A stretch of DNA of 64,000 nucleotides from Callaeas wilsoni. Taxonomy: Eukaryota; Chordata; Aves; Passeriformes; Callaeidae. Position 1 is the stretch's first letter. Each line of letters begins with the position of its first letter. Shown in pieces: positions 33,041-44,432 of this stretch. Where the stretch lies: contig VWPU01004565.1 of the NCBI GenBank assembly GCA_013398955.1, forward strand, positions 1 to 64,000, written 5' to 3'. The notes beneath the pieces were generated by a model. The model was not told the DNA's origin. It searched no databases and saw nothing but the letters and a program-made list of their open reading frames with translations. Made by a program: the position numbers and the translations under genes.

Positions 33041-33330
33041 GGGACGGTGGCAGAGGACGGGCGGCCGAGCTGCTGGGAGGATCCTGGGAGGACAAGGATT
33101 GGTTAGAGCAGGACGGGACCGACCCGCTGGCTCTGGGACGGTGGCAGAGGACGGGCGGCCGAGCTGCTGGGAGAATCCTGGGAGGACAAGGATTGGTTGG
33201 AACGGGACGGGACCGACCCGCTGGCTCTGGGACGGTGGCAGAGGACGGGCGGCCGAGCTGCTGGGAGGATCCTGGGAGGACAAGGATCGGTTGGAGCGGG
33301 ACGGGACCGACCCGCTGGCTCTGGGACGGT
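33041..33330. repeat. 94-bp tandem repeat, about 3.1 copies
   Basis: GGGACGGTGGCAGAGGACGG begins at 33041, 33135 and 33229, and GGGACGGT again at 33323, giving an exact 94-base period. Copies differ by only a few substitutions (GGAGGATCC versus GGAGAATCC; TTAGAGCAGG versus TTGGAACGGG). Because 94 is not a multiple of three, all phases are read through, which explains overlapping long ORFs here. Confidence 0.96.
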
Positions 33331-33503
33331 GCTGCCTGAGCCCAGGGTTCTGGGCACGGCGGCCCCATGGAGTCAGAACTCCAGAGAGAAACACTCCCTT
33401 TGAGCACCAGGGAAGGTTCTTCCTCCCACGGACAAGCAGGATGTTTCCTGTTCCCACATTTGGGTGCGTGGCAATGCCCTGACTTTGTGGGGGAGCCGTG
33501 CCC

Positions 33504-33608
33504 GGAATCTGGGAATAGTTCAGGTCAGAAAGGACCTTACAGCCCATCCAGGGATACCTTCCACCAGCCCCCTGCAGCCTGGCCTTGGGCACTGCCAGGG
33601 ATGGGATA
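33504..33608 (-). mobile_element. CR1 LINE 3'-end fragment
   Basis: AATCTGGGAATAGTTCAGGT, AAAGGACCTTACAGCCCATC, and GCAGCCTGGCCTTGGGCACT in antisense order. The GGCAGGGACACC block is shortened. Confidence 0.85.
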
Positions 33609-34159
33609 GCTCTAATAATGATCCATCAAAATATCTGTAATCATTACCTATCCAAATTAATTCCTTTTGGGAAGTTAAAACTTTGCCAAAGAGTGGGGAG
33701 AAGTGTCCGGAGAGCCCACTGGAAAACACGGGTGCGCACTGGTTTGCTCCACCCAAACACTGAAAAAGCAGGGAAGGGAAGGAATTGAGAGCTGGAGCAC
33801 GAGGGAGTCGAGAGCTGCAGCTCCCACCCCGCAGATGGTTAATATTCATATGGAACTGGCAGCGGATCCCAATGCCAGGCTCCGGAGCATCCGCTCGGAG
33901 CAGCTGAGCGCCGAACCCGCCGGGCCCCGCAGAAGGATCGCAGGCTGTACCCGGAGCTGGCAGCCTCCGGCTCAGCCCCTTCCAACAGCGCAGAGCCCTG
34001 GGAAAACGGGAAAAGGCTCCGCCACGGCGAGCCGGGAGCAGCTCCTGGGCTGGGGGAAGTGGCCAAATGAGGGCACTGGGAGAGCCTCAGTCCAGCTGAG
34101 CCCACCCTTTGGAGCCAGCCGTGGGATACGGGGGAATGGCCTGAAGCTGAAGAAGCCGA
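33609..34159. other. Unique non-coding sequence
   Basis: 33610-33670 is AT-rich, then GC-rich to 34130. No gene recognised. Confidence 0.4.
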
Positions 34160-34232
34160 GGGTTCCTTCCCAATATCCCTGCCCTCTGGCAGTTTAAAGC
34201 CATTCCCCCTGTCCTATCCCTCCATCTTCCAG
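34160..34232 (-). mobile_element. CR1 3'-end interior fragment
   Basis: TCCTTCCCAATATCCCTGCC followed by CTCTGGCAGTTTAAAGCCAT and TCCCCCTGTCCTATCCCTCC is the antisense interior of CR1 about 200 bases from its 3' end; the outer part is absent. Confidence 0.85.
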
Positions 34233-36179
34233 CCCTTCCCGCTTTCCCAAATGAACAGCCCTTCCCCCTGCAGAATTCCGAGGCCAATTTCTTTCCTTCT
34301 TCTCTTTTGACATGTGCCCCATCTCTCGGAATGAGCAAGGTGTTCCTTCAGTGCAATTTTTTTGGGAAGAGCTTGGCGCCCGTTTCTGTCTGGCACGACG
34401 CAGCACAGGCTGTTGGGAGCTCGGGAGAGGGAGGCTGGATGTGGGATGCAAGTGTTTCTGTCCTGGAAGAACATGGATTCAAGTGACTGCTGTGGTTTAG
34501 GATTTCTTTTTATGGGGAGACAAATAGTGGAAGGTCTGGCAATCTTTTTATTCGGATCATCCCTGCTCAGCGTCCCGTCAGACACCCCCATCCACGGGAA
34601 TCCTCCTGGATATCCGTGTCCAATCTCCCCTCATGCAGCTAGCCACGCTTCCACCATCCTGTATAACCCGGACCCAGCGGGATGAGGGGCTGGGAAGATG
34701 CTCCCACATTCCCAACAGCATTTTCCAATCCTTTCCCTGCTCCCTTCTCTGCTGCTGGGAGGATTTGTGGATGCAGCGTTCCGAGTTGGGTTTTCTCCCC
34801 ATTTTTCCAAGAGATGCTTTGAGCTCTGCCACTCCCTCCCGGTGCCAGGGAAAATGTGCCTCTGGCAGCGGCACTTCCCAAATGACATTTTCCAACGGCT
34901 CGGGAAGAGCAGCGCTGTCGCATGGCAGCGAGTGGCCGGCAGCAGCTCTCCATCCCTACAGCTTTTCTTCCCAAAACCAGGCAGGCAGAATTATCAATCC
35001 GTAATTAATGTGCAGGTTGGAATCACTTATCCCAAATCCCAGCCCAGTTCCCAACCCAGCTGCACTTCGGACGTGCCGATCCCCTCAAACAGCAACAATA
35101 AAGCCTCTGTCTTCTTTCAGGATGTTTGTCATCTTTTGATCCGGTGCCAGGAAAACATGGAATTCTGGGAGAGCAAACCTCCCAAACTGATCCCTGCTTT
35201 CCACAGCAAGTGCCTATTGAGTGGATTCCAGAAAGATGGCACGTTCCAAAAGGGACAGGGAAGGAAGTGCAGCTTGCTGTGGAAAGACAGGTAAATAACC
35301 TTCAAACGGGAGCAGCTTCAGCAGCCCAGGAATTCCCTTCTCGCAGGAATTTTGATTGAAATGGAAACTGTAAAAGCGGGCTAAAATGGAAAATGCCAGG
35401 TGAAATATTGCATCAGTGTTAAGAAACTCCATCGTGTCGCACTCCAGCCCCAGGGGACGTGGTCCTGCCCGACTGTCCCAGCAGAATTCCCGATATTTCT
35501 CAGCAGAATTCCCTATTTCTGGCCAGGTTGGAAATCATTACTTTCAAACCCACCCTGCTGAATAAAACTGCTCCTTCCCCGCCCTACAAGGGCAGATTCC
35601 TACATGAAATCCCTGACATTGCATCCCGAGGAAAGGTAAGGTCCCCCTGGCACCCGCTCCGTGGCACAAGTCCTTGGAGAGGCTCCCGGAATTCCGTATC
35701 TAGGAACAGAGCCGAGCACAGGGAGATCTCTGGAGTCCATCCCTTGGCTCTGGGAATCCAGATGCTGAGCATTACCTGGGATCCAGCTCGTTCCAGGTGT
35801 TAAGGCAGGAACGGGAGAGGCCTGTCCAGGCAGGCAGGGAAGCAATCCCGCCCTCGGGCAGGGATAATCCCTGTTCCCACCTTGGCCGGAGCCTGCTGGG
35901 AGCTGGGACCCAGGGCATCACTGCCGCCCGGGGGGTGACAGCCGCTCCTGGCATAGCCCGTAATCCTGGGAAAATGGCATTCCCCGTGCCTGGGAATACA
36001 TCCCTCAGGCAGCTGGGAATCACCGGCTGGGGCTCAGCCGCTGGCCCTCTCCCTGCCACGGAGTCCCTGGAGCTGCCCCCGGAGAGGGAACGCAGCCCCC
36101 GAAATAGCCCAGGACTCCGAGATTGTGGCCCAAAATATCCAGGGATTCTTGGAAAGCTCTTTCTCCAGGGCAGGCGGAG
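34233..36179. other. Unique non-coding sequence with a weak exon candidate
   Basis: About 1.9 kb without a supported gene. 35121-35290 is bounded by CTTCTTTCAG and GTAAAT and has an open frame of about 56 codons, but the peptide has no recognisable feature. GAAAG|GTAAGG near 35633 is another isolated donor-like site. Confidence 0.3.
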
Positions 36180-36450
36180 GAAAACCAAGTCAGCAGCGGC
36201 TGTAAATCCTCAGGAAGCCGTAAATTAAAATTAAGGAGTTCAAATATGATCTGAAATCATTTAATCCGGGTGATGGATGTCCCTTCTCCGACGCCGTTAT
36301 TTACGGACGCTCCCGTTTATTGCTCCTCGGACTTTTTTAATTACTGGATTCCCAAAATTCAATTACCTACCCCAGCAGATATCCCAGGCAATGGAATTGT
36401 AAATAAAAGAGACCCAATTAATAATGTGCTTAGTCCAGCAAAGCTAAATC
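36180..36450. promoter_or_regulatory. Candidate conserved non-coding element
   Basis: GCCGTAAATTAAAATTAAGG, AATCATTTAATCCGGG, TTTTTTAATTACTGGATTCC and GACCCAATTAATAATGTGC are repeat-free and AT-rich. Confidence 0.38.
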
Positions 36451-37679
36451 AAACTTGGAAACCTGCTCCAGGGAGGAAAACTCCTCGGGAAGGTCCCGGG
36501 GGATGGATGGGGAGAGCCCGGGTGATGCTGGGATGGTTGGCCACTCCCCAGTTCCAGCCGCAGCCCTTACTGGGGTTACTGGTCGTGGGTTTGTACTATC
36601 GGAAACTATTAGGGAGGACAGGGAAAATGGGAAGTGGGTTTCCACTTAAAGTCGGGTATGTTTCATCCCAAATATTTACTGTTTTCACCTCGTTGTGTCA
36701 ACAAACTTTGCCATAATTGAAAACTCAGGAATGTTGTTCCACAAATATTTCTGTTTGTAAATGATATTTTCTTGTCCTCTCTGGAAACACACAGCCGGAG
36801 GCTGTAGATGAATAAACCCCATGGGATAGGACGTGATTCCGAAAGAAAACCTGAATATAACGTTTTAAAATGGGAATAATATATTTTTTTCCATAGTTGT
36901 GTTCACATAAAGGGCAGAATTTAATATCACGGGGGAAAATACAATCCCAGATTCCCGGATGCTGCCACACAGTAGGGACTTGGGCAGACTTGGAAGCACG
37001 AAAGATGGGAATGTTTGCTTGGCAGAACCAGGACGGGGAGTGTTCCCTCCCAGCCTGGCTTTGCCATTCCCGCTCTTGAAAGGGATTTCTTCTCTTCCCC
37101 ATTTCCAGCCTTATCCTGAGGGACAAACCTGGCCAGGGAAGGGCTGAGGTTTTCCAGGATGACACCTCAGCCTTTTATGGCACCCACTGTGTGTGCCGCT
37201 TATCCGGGTGCCCCAATCCCTGAATTCCCAGCTCGGCTGGGCAGCCTGGGTGCCTTTCCGTGCTTCCCCCTGGTTAACGGGAGTCACCTGGCTGCATCCC
37301 GGAGCGATTCCCACCTCAGCTCCATCTGCTCCCGGGATTCGGCACCGCCGCGTGTCGCAGGGTGCGGCGCAAGCTTAATTAGGAGAGAAACTTCATTAAC
37401 GCTTCCTAACTAATGGCTATCATTAAGCCAGCTCTGCTCCGAAGGGGGCTGACACCGGGACCCTGCCGGGGAAAACATATGGAGCCGAGGGCGGCACAGT
37501 CAGCAGAGGCAGCGGCAGCTCCCGGCCGGACACCCGAGATGGATGGGGCGGGAGAGCAGCGAGGAGCCCGAGGGCACGGCCCCGGGCACGGCCCCGGATC
37601 CCACCGCCGCTGCCCCAGCTGCAGGGACAGGAAGGGCTGGAGGGAGGGGGGCTCCAGCCCCAACACAGAGAAACTTCAG
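36451..37679. other. Unique sequence, CpG-rich 37430-37640
   Basis: AT-rich 36640-36920 gives way to GC-rich DNA with duplicated GGGCACGGCCCC words near 37575. No exon borders or recognised protein. Confidence 0.4.
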
Positions 37680-37980
37680 CTTGGAAGGATCTTAAGGATC
37701 ATCCCATCCCACCGCTGCCGTGGCAGGGACGCCTCCCACTGTCCCAGGGTGCTCCCAGCCCCAATGTCCAGCCTGGCCTTGGCACTGCCAGGGATCCAGG
37801 GGCACCCTGTGCCAGGGCCTGCCCACCCTCCCAGCCAGGAATTCCTGCCCAATATCCCATCTGTCCGTGGGAAGCCATTCCCTGTGTCCTGTCCCTCCAT
37901 CCTTGTCCCAGTCCCTCTCCAGCTCTCCCGGAGCCCCTTCAGGCCCTCTGGAGCTCTCCCTGGAGCCTTCTCTGGGATGG
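37680..37980 (-). mobile_element. CR1 3'-end fragment, longest antisense copy
   Basis: Runs from GGAAGGATCTTAAGGATCAT through GGCAGGGACGCCTCCCACTG, CCTGTGCCAGGGCCTGCCCA, ATTCCTGCCCAATATCCCAT, CCTGTGTCCTGTCCCTCCAT and GTCCCTCTCCAGCTCTCCCG. It therefore preserves about 300 contiguous bases of the CR1 3' region; only the terminal AATCATGG block is lost. Confidence 0.92.
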
Positions 37981-38389
37981 ACATTCCCAAAATTCCCAGC
38001 CTGGCTCCATAGGAGGGGGGCTCCAGCCCTGGGAGCATCTCCGTGCCCCCCTCCACAGACTCACTGCAGCTGGACCCAAGCTCCTCCTGCCCTGGATCCC
38101 CACCTTAAATCCCAAAATGTCTCTCTTCCCTTGCGTGTTGCGTCGCATAAACCCAGGTGCTTCCAAGGAAAAATCCCAGCAAAAGTGACTCTGGAACAAG
38201 AGTTTGAGGACGTCTGAGGGCGGCCAGGGGGTTTATGGCAGAATTTTCTTTGTGTTTCCATAAAAACCATTCCAGATGGTGCTGTAGAGGAATTCCCACC
38301 CTGACCAGATGCAGGACTGGTTTTGAGGGATAGAGGGAAAAACTCGCTGCAGGAAAAAAAAACAACTCCAAATGAAGGATTTCATGACA
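37981..38389. other. Unique non-coding sequence
   Basis: No exon, RNA gene or further repeat recognised. Confidence 0.45.
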
Positions 38390-38720
38390 AAAAGTGAAAT
38401 TATAAAGGTGCTGCCTGGCTGCAAAAGGGAATTAAAGCTTATTTACACTGGAAAAAGGAGGAATTAGTGCAGTTCAATCCCTGTGCCAGGCCAGGAGTGA
38501 GGGATGAGGGGAAATAGAGACAAGAGGGATTTATTATTAAATTAAAATCACTTAATTACTGCAAATGTTAAATATGCACTTTTCTGGCATTTCAAGGATA
38601 TTTTTCCCTCAAATTGCAATGAATTGTCCACTCGGAATTCCCCCTCCTCCGGCAGCGGGTAAATGTCAGCCCTAAATTAAAGTTAACTGGGATCTGCTCC
38701 ACCTTGGAAAAAAAGATTTA
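38390..38720. promoter_or_regulatory. AT-rich candidate non-coding element
   Basis: TTTATTATTAAATTAAAATC, CACTTAATTACTGC and GATTTAATTAGAATCAATAA recur over about 330 bases without repeats or coding frames. Confidence 0.35.
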
Positions 38721-39111
38721 ATTAGAATCAATAAAGCTCCTTTTATTGGAGTTTTCCAAACACGCGGAACCTGAAACCTTCCGAGGGTTTAACAGGTTGG
38801 GGTCAAAGGGGAGCACCTGGATGAGGAACCCCGGGAATGGCGGCACCCAGCACCTCTCCCCGGCAGCGGGAGCGGTGCCTGGGCGGGATGAAATCCATAA
38901 ATCCCGCTGATTTAGCCCAGATGAGCGACGCATCCCCGCTCCTTTGGTCTTGCTGGGGGTTTTTGGACGGGCTCCATCCGAGCTGGGAGGTAACAACGCT
39001 GCCTTTCGCTCCACTTCAACCCCGTTTTTAACTCCGGTATCTCCCCGATTGAAAGGGATGAGTTCCCAAATACATCCGTTCTCAAGGCTTTGCTCGGACA
39101 CTCTGCTGCTT
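38721..39111. other. Unique non-coding sequence
   Basis: No gene seen; several short frames only. Confidence 0.45.
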
Positions 39112-39172
39112 CATCCCTGGAAGTGCTCAAGGCCGGGGCTCGGAGCAGCGTGGGGCAGAGGTTCCTGCCCGC
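39112..39172 (+). mobile_element. Short CR1 3'-end fragment
   Basis: CATCCCTGGAAGTGCTCAAG, GCCGGGGCTCGGAGCAGC and GTTCCTGCCCGCTGGGG retain the central 60 bases only. Confidence 0.75.
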
Positions 39173-40689
39173 TGGGGATGGCCCCAGAACCCAGCGCAGC
39201 CCGTCGCAGGAGCTGGTGATGGCAGGGCACCGCGACTCGGCAGCTCGTTCCCATTTCCAGTTTCATTTCCCTGGGCCGCACGAGTCCCGCGCTCCCAGTC
39301 AGCGCGGCGCGCGAGCGATGGTTTTAGAGGCCTTTTTCCAGTGCGTGCGCTCGGATCAAGATGGAAAATGCATTTCATATCCCCCGACTCCCTGAAATAG
39401 AGACAAAAGCCTCGGCAGTGTCAGATTGCTTGGAATTAGTTGTAATTTGATTAGGAATCTCCCAGCAGGCTCCCCGAGTACACAGAGATCAGGGGGAATT
39501 AATGCCGTGATCAATTAGATCGGAATTGTTCGGCCAGCACCAAGCAATACCACGGGCTCGGATTTTCAGGGAGTTCTTCTCTTAATCCTCTTGTTCTCCA
39601 GCTCCTTAGGAGGAGGCACAAAAGCTCCTAAATTAGGACAATGTGATATTGCACATTGGGGAGAAATCCCGCTGCGGATTGTGGAGAAATCCAGGAGGGG
39701 GGTTCTCCTCCAGCTCAGCCCAGGGGAGAGAGCAGATCCCGAATTCCTCCCAAAGGAGCTGCACTCCCTCACAACCCCACCGAAACAGCTCCTCCGCTCC
39801 TGAGTAATTGTCTGGCCTCATCCCTGTGGGATTCCGGATTATTTGGGTAAAACTCAATTAATTTTCTGTGTTCGAGTCAGAATTTTTTACATTTTCAGTT
39901 AAATTCCCATTTTTAGATAGAAATTCATAAATTCACAACATTTCCCAGTGGTTGGGGCTGGAGCCCAGGAGGGCTTTCCCTGGTGCCACGCAGGGTCCCA
40001 GCTTCACCCGGCAGGACCGGGCCGGGAGCTGTCTGCGCTGCCCCGGCACGGCGGGAACGCTCATCCCGGGTTCACAGAGGGAGGGAGCCGTGGGATCCGC
40101 TGGGATTCCCTCCACAGCCCCGGAAGGTGGCAGGAGCCAAGGGCAGGAGCCACGGCAAAAACGCACCGCAAGGTGGGAATTGTCTTCCGGTGTAGTACAC
40201 GAGGAATCCGTCAATAATTCATGGGAGTTTATTATTCCATGAGTAATTCCTACCCAGGCCAAAAGCAGGCGGCTGAGGCCCGGAGGAATTTCCCTCCGAA
40301 CCACTACACGTGTCAGGCTGGGAGCCGAGGGATGAATATTTTAAGGACAATGACTTCTTCTTCCCATTTTTCCCTGGGTGTGCCGCCAGGACTAACCCAA
40401 ACTCCTGGTTTGCACTTTGGGAAGCACTGTGACACTTGCTCCCAGCTGGAAAAAACTGTCCCCATGTGTTTAAAATTCCTCAGGAAATGGGATTTCCCTA
40501 CCTCTTCCTATTTTTGGATGCTCTGCTGGGGTTTTCAAAATTCCCTCTCTGATGTTTTGTATTTCCTGAGTTGATATCCGGGATTATGGATCTCGGGATG
40601 GAATTTGCCTGGTCCAAAGTCCCTCTCCAGCTCTCTGGAATTGTAACAGGACAAGCAGCGGACAATCCAAATCCTCCTCATACAAAGAG
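39173..40689. other. Unique sequence, AT-rich 39400-39560 and 39840-39935
   Basis: GGAATTAGTTGTAATTTGAT and GGGAATTAATGCCGTGATCA near 39430-39510 suggest a small non-coding element. No exon recognised in the 1.5 kb. Confidence 0.35.
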
Positions 40690-40905
40690 GTGGAATTTGG
40701 ACAGGGCACGAGGAAACGGCCTGAGGCTGTGGCAGGGGAGGTTCAGGGTGGAATTTCCCCAGGGAAAGGATTCCCGGCTGTCCCCATCCCCGGAGGCATC
40801 CAAGGAACGGCCGGACGTGGCGCTCAGGGACAAGGTGGGGGTCCCGAAGGTGGGGATCCCGGAGGCGTTTCCAAGCTCACGGATGCCGGGATTCCGTGAC
40901 TCCAG
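40690..40905 (+). mobile_element. CR1 3'-end fragment, diverged
   Basis: GGAAACGGCCTGAGGCTGTG, GGGGAGGTTCAGGGTGGAAT, CCCCATCCCCGGAGGCATCC and GGACGTGGCGCTCAGGGACA follow the sense order of the GGTGGTCAGGCAT-type subfamily, ending near GGGATTCCGTGACTCC. Confidence 0.8.
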
Positions 40906-40944
40906 GACGAGGAGGCGCTGCAGGACGCCTCGGGCCCCGCGTGG

Positions 40945-40983
40945 GCAGGAGCAGGAGCAGGGGCAGGAGCAGGGGCAGGAGCC
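40945..40983. repeat. GCAGGA/GCAGGG hexanucleotide repeat
   Basis: About six units alternating GCAGGA and GCAGGG, giving a glutamine/glutamate-glycine low-complexity frame. No coding support. Confidence 0.9.
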
Positions 40984-41302
40984 GAGCTCAAGCTCCCTTT
41001 GCCAGGTAATTCCCGGCGAGGCCCTGGGGAGCAGCCCCGGAGCCACCTCTCGTTCCTTTGTGTCCCTCGGTTGTTGCTGTGCATATTGAGCCGTTCCAGC
41101 AGGAAATTGCATTTGCATCTTGTGTGGCACAAGCATGTTGTGAATATCATAAAAACACATATGGTCATAAAGGCTGGGAGAGAAGGCGATAAAAGTGACA
41201 TTTAGGGAACAGCTTTGGGAAAGGGAAAACATGTTCAGGGAGCTGCTTTTGTGCAGCTCCTCCCTGCGAAAAATTCTGGGCTCTCGCTTTAGAAGCTTTT
41301 GC

Positions 41303-41590
41303 AGCAAACTTCTTAATTTTGAGACAAACTTCTTAATTTTTTGTGCAAACTTCTTTTTGTACAAACTTCTTTTTTTCCAATCTTCCTTAATTTTGTTTTT
41401 GCAAACGTCCTAAATTTTATTCTACAAACTTATTTTTTGTTCAAGCGTGTCAATTTTTTGTACAAACTTCCTAATTTTTTACACGCTTCCTAATTCGTTT
41501 TGTCTAAACCTCTTGATTTTCTTTCCTAATATATTTGGTTTTTTACTAATTTTTTTTCCTAATTATTTTTGCACAAACTTCCTAATTAAT
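41303..41590. repeat. Degenerate T-rich minisatellite
   Basis: The core CAAACTTCYTAATTTTTTGT recurs at variable 18-25 base spacing over about 290 bases (for example near 41304, 41324, 41345, 41361, 41463 and 41573), with decayed copies such as CAAGCGTGTCAATTTTTTGT. Strong strand asymmetry: T-rich on +, A-rich on -. Not a simple poly-T tract and not CR1. Confidence 0.85.
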
Positions 41591-42792
41591 GTATTAACCT
41601 ACTCATTTCAAACTTGAGACATTTTCCTTTGCTCTTTGAGCTTGAACCTCCTAGAATATCCCGGGAGAAACTCAGGAGCCCTCTGGCCTTTCCCACAGTC
41701 GCGTTTTCCACGTGTTTCCCAGGTGTGGGACAGATTCCGTGGCGGTTTTAAGTGCAACTCGTGAGTTTTGAATAGTTTGGGATGTTGGATGGAACAATAT
41801 TTTGGGATGCTTAGAAATGGGGTTTCATCACTTGGACGTCAGGAGGTTCATTGTTGAGGCTGGGCTGGATGGGAATATCCCCGAATTCAGCCTTTTCCTG
41901 GATGAGTTGGGTTTATACCGGAATTCCGGATAGCACGATTCTGTGGACATCACGAAATACTAACTTTAAACAAGGTAAAATAAATAACTGGGAAAAGATT
42001 TTCATGACAGGTCAGAGGGTGGAAAAGCAGGAAGTCTTTCCCGCAATGATGAGTCACATAAAACTCCTCTCCAAAGCTGTTCCCGAATTTTCTCCCTCTC
42101 TGGATGCTCCCTGGGTCAGGGACAGCCGTGGCATGGTTCCGCACAGCCAGGTGCATCCTCAGCCCCCTGGAGCTGCTCTCTCCAGCGCCCTTGGTCCAAG
42201 GGAACGTCTCGGGCAGGATCCCTGTGAGTGCTTGCCGTGTGCTCCCAGCAGGGAAGTCATTCCAATTTTCCAGGGCTGTAAACTGCAGCCCTTGTATCTG
42301 GAGCCTTTAGCAGGCGCTGTGACAGCAGATCCGACGGGAGCGCGCTATGCCATCAATCCTCCCAAAATGTTCCTTTGCACAGAAATTACGGGGCTGATTC
42401 ATGCTCCAAAGGCGGATTTCCAGCTCCTGCCAAGTCGCCATGGCTCCCTTCTGCTTGGAATGATCGGGAGAAGTGTCTACCAAGGGAAGGAGCTCTGCAT
42501 CACACAGGGAGGAGGAGGATGATGATGGTGAGGAGGAGGAGGAAGCCTTACCAGCAGCTCCAAATCTTCTGGTTTTCCAGAGGATTTCACTTCCATTCAG
42601 CACAGCCCACTGTGCTTCCAACCGCTCCACGTGGAGGCTTCCAAAGATGCCCGGATTTCATTCTGCTCAATGCAGAGGGGTTTCTTTCCCTGTTTTCATA
42701 GGGGTCGTGCAAACTGGGAGCACCTCTGTCCTGAGTCCCTGTCCCCACCGTGTCCCCACCGTGTCCCAGTCAGGGATTGCTGCTGCGCTCCC
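41591..42792. other. Unique non-coding sequence
   Basis: No gene supported. A 223-codon frame at 41851-42522 has no domain or splice context. 42506-42546 is a GAG/GAT trinucleotide run that creates acidic or serine-rich false peptides. Confidence 0.4.
42506..42546. repeat. GAG/GAT trinucleotide run
   Basis: GGGAGGAGGAGGATGATGAT followed by GGTGAGGAGGAGGAGGAAG. It may reflect slippage. Confidence 0.85.
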
Positions 42793-42890
42793 AGGGGGCG
42801 TCCAGCCTGGAGAAGAGAGGGCTCCAGGGAGACAGAGCCCTTTCCAGTGCTTACAGGGGCTCCAGGAGAGCTGGAGAGGGGCTTTGGTTT
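42793..42890 (+). mobile_element. CR1 3'-region interior fragment
   Basis: GTCCAGCCTGGAGAAGAGAG, GGCTCCAGGGAGACAGAGCC and GGGGCTCCAGGAGAGCTGGA form the CR1 stretch some 300-400 bases from its 3' end, further inside than most copies here. Confidence 0.88.
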
Positions 42891-43854
42891 CCTTCCGTTT
42901 CGCCGGAGTCACTCCAGGTTCATGGTCAGTGCCCCGTCCCTCCCCTCGTGCGTTAGGAGCTGCCGGGACAAGGTGAATCCCTGCGTTATTCCCGCTGCTG
43001 GCTTCCCTAGCCGCCTGCAGGCTGGAGGATGCAATCCCCCCACTTCCCTGGCCCCCTGCCGAGCAGCTGGCGCTGCGGAGAGACTTGGAAAAGAGGGGGA
43101 GCCTGCGGGGCTTGGGAATTCACAGCCTGACAAAGTTGTGACTTGCAGAAGCACAAGGTAAGAGAGGGAAGAGGCCGCCCTCCCTGCGCCAGCCGCCTTT
43201 TCCCGGCAGTTCCCATCCCGGTGTAATTCTTCCCCCTAGTTTTCAGTCATGGAATAGATACCATTGAAGCCAGAGCTGCTGCACAGCCTCGGAGAAGCCG
43301 GGCCGGGTTGAGGGTGGAAAGGAGCTGGAAGGGGAGCCGGGGGAGAGGAGGAAGGCTGGAGGATGGGGCAGGGACGCCACAGATGTCCCGGGAGCTACGT
43401 GCATCCATCCACCGCTCCGGGATTCACTTCCCAGCTGCTCAATGCAGGCGATTGTTGCTTCTCCCTGAAGTGAACCAGCTCCGCGAGCCCCCACTGAGCG
43501 GCCTCTCCCAGCTCCCGTCCCTGCGGGCGGGATTGGAGCCGGCGCCCTCCATCCCTGCGGGAGCAGGAGGAAGAGACCGGAGCTGGGGAACAGCTCCAGG
43601 AAAACAAAAGGATTTGCAAAGTGGAAAGGGGTTGGAGGTGAGAACTGAAGCCCTTCCGGCCTCCAGGCAGGACCAGTGGCAGCACTGACTCCCCTCTGCC
43701 CGGAGCCGCTGGGATCCCAGGGAGTCACTCTTCCAACAGCCTCCTCCGCTCCACCATTCCCAGTGTTCAGCCTGCCTTGTGCTTCCACACTCTTTTCAGA
43801 CGGGTATGAGAAGCTGCTCCTCCCTCACTTTCCACAGGTGTCACATTTGTTGCC
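42891..43854. other. Unique non-coding sequence
   Basis: GC-rich 43000-43600 with frames on both strands. CACAAG|GTAAGA near 43157 is donor-like, but the preceding open stretch has no defined acceptor or known peptide. Confidence 0.4.
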
Positions 43855-44100
43855 GAGCACCCGTAATTTTGGGAAGAGTGTTTGTACTGCAAATGGAAAC
43901 CTGTCATTCCCGGCGCCTCCCTTCCCACTTAATTACAGCAGCCCCTGGAGCTGGAGCTTTCACGTCTCCCGGTTAAATTACCGAGCTGCTCCGATTAAAA
44001 CTAACGCCGATCAAAAATTCCATAAGCACAGACAATTTCCTCCTTTCTGTCTAAAATTCCAGCAGGCTCCAAGCTTGTTCCCTCCATCATAATAAACCAT
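43855..44100. promoter_or_regulatory. Candidate conserved non-coding element
   Basis: CACCCGTAATTTTGGGAAGA, CACTTAATTACAGCAGC, CGGTTAAATTACCGAGC and CATCATAATAAACCATCC make a repeat-free island. GGTTAAATTACC is near-palindromic. Confidence 0.4.
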
Positions 44101-44290
44101 CCAAAGGAGGGAATGGTGCAGGAAGTGGAAATTAAGCCCCTGTTTTAGCAAATCACCTTCTCCTGAGGAATTTGGGAGCGGGACAGGCATTTGAAAACTA
44201 GCATGGATTAAGGGGGAAGGAGGAAGAGTGAGAGCTGGAGAGGGGCTGGGGGTGATGCTCCATTGGAAAGAGACACCATCCTGGCATCTG

Positions 44291-44432
44291 CAAACCCCAG
44301 CTGTGCCGCAGAGCAGGAGCTGGGTTTGGTTCCTGGTGTGCAAACCCCGGCTGTGCCGCAGAGCAGGAGCTGGGTTTGGTTCTGGTGTTCAAACCCCGGC
44401 TGTGCCGCAGAGCAGGAGCTGGGTTTGGTTCC
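44291..44432. repeat. About 50-bp tandem repeat, 2.9 copies
   Basis: CAAACCCCGGCTGTGCCGCA followed by GAGCAGGAGCTGGGTTTGGT recurs from 44291, 44341 and 44390, with spacing 50 and 49 bases because of a one-base deletion in the second unit. Copies are nearly identical, so the array is young or homogenised. Confidence 0.95.

Noticed and set aside
35121..35290. Exon-like segment between CTTCTTTCAG and GTAAAT
   Set aside because: Splice-like borders occur by chance at this frequency, and the peptide is not recognisable. It could still be a lncRNA exon.
42473..42976. Acidic Glu/Asp-rich 167-codon frame
   Set aside because: Driven by the GAG/GAT run and a CR1 interior fragment, without splice context.
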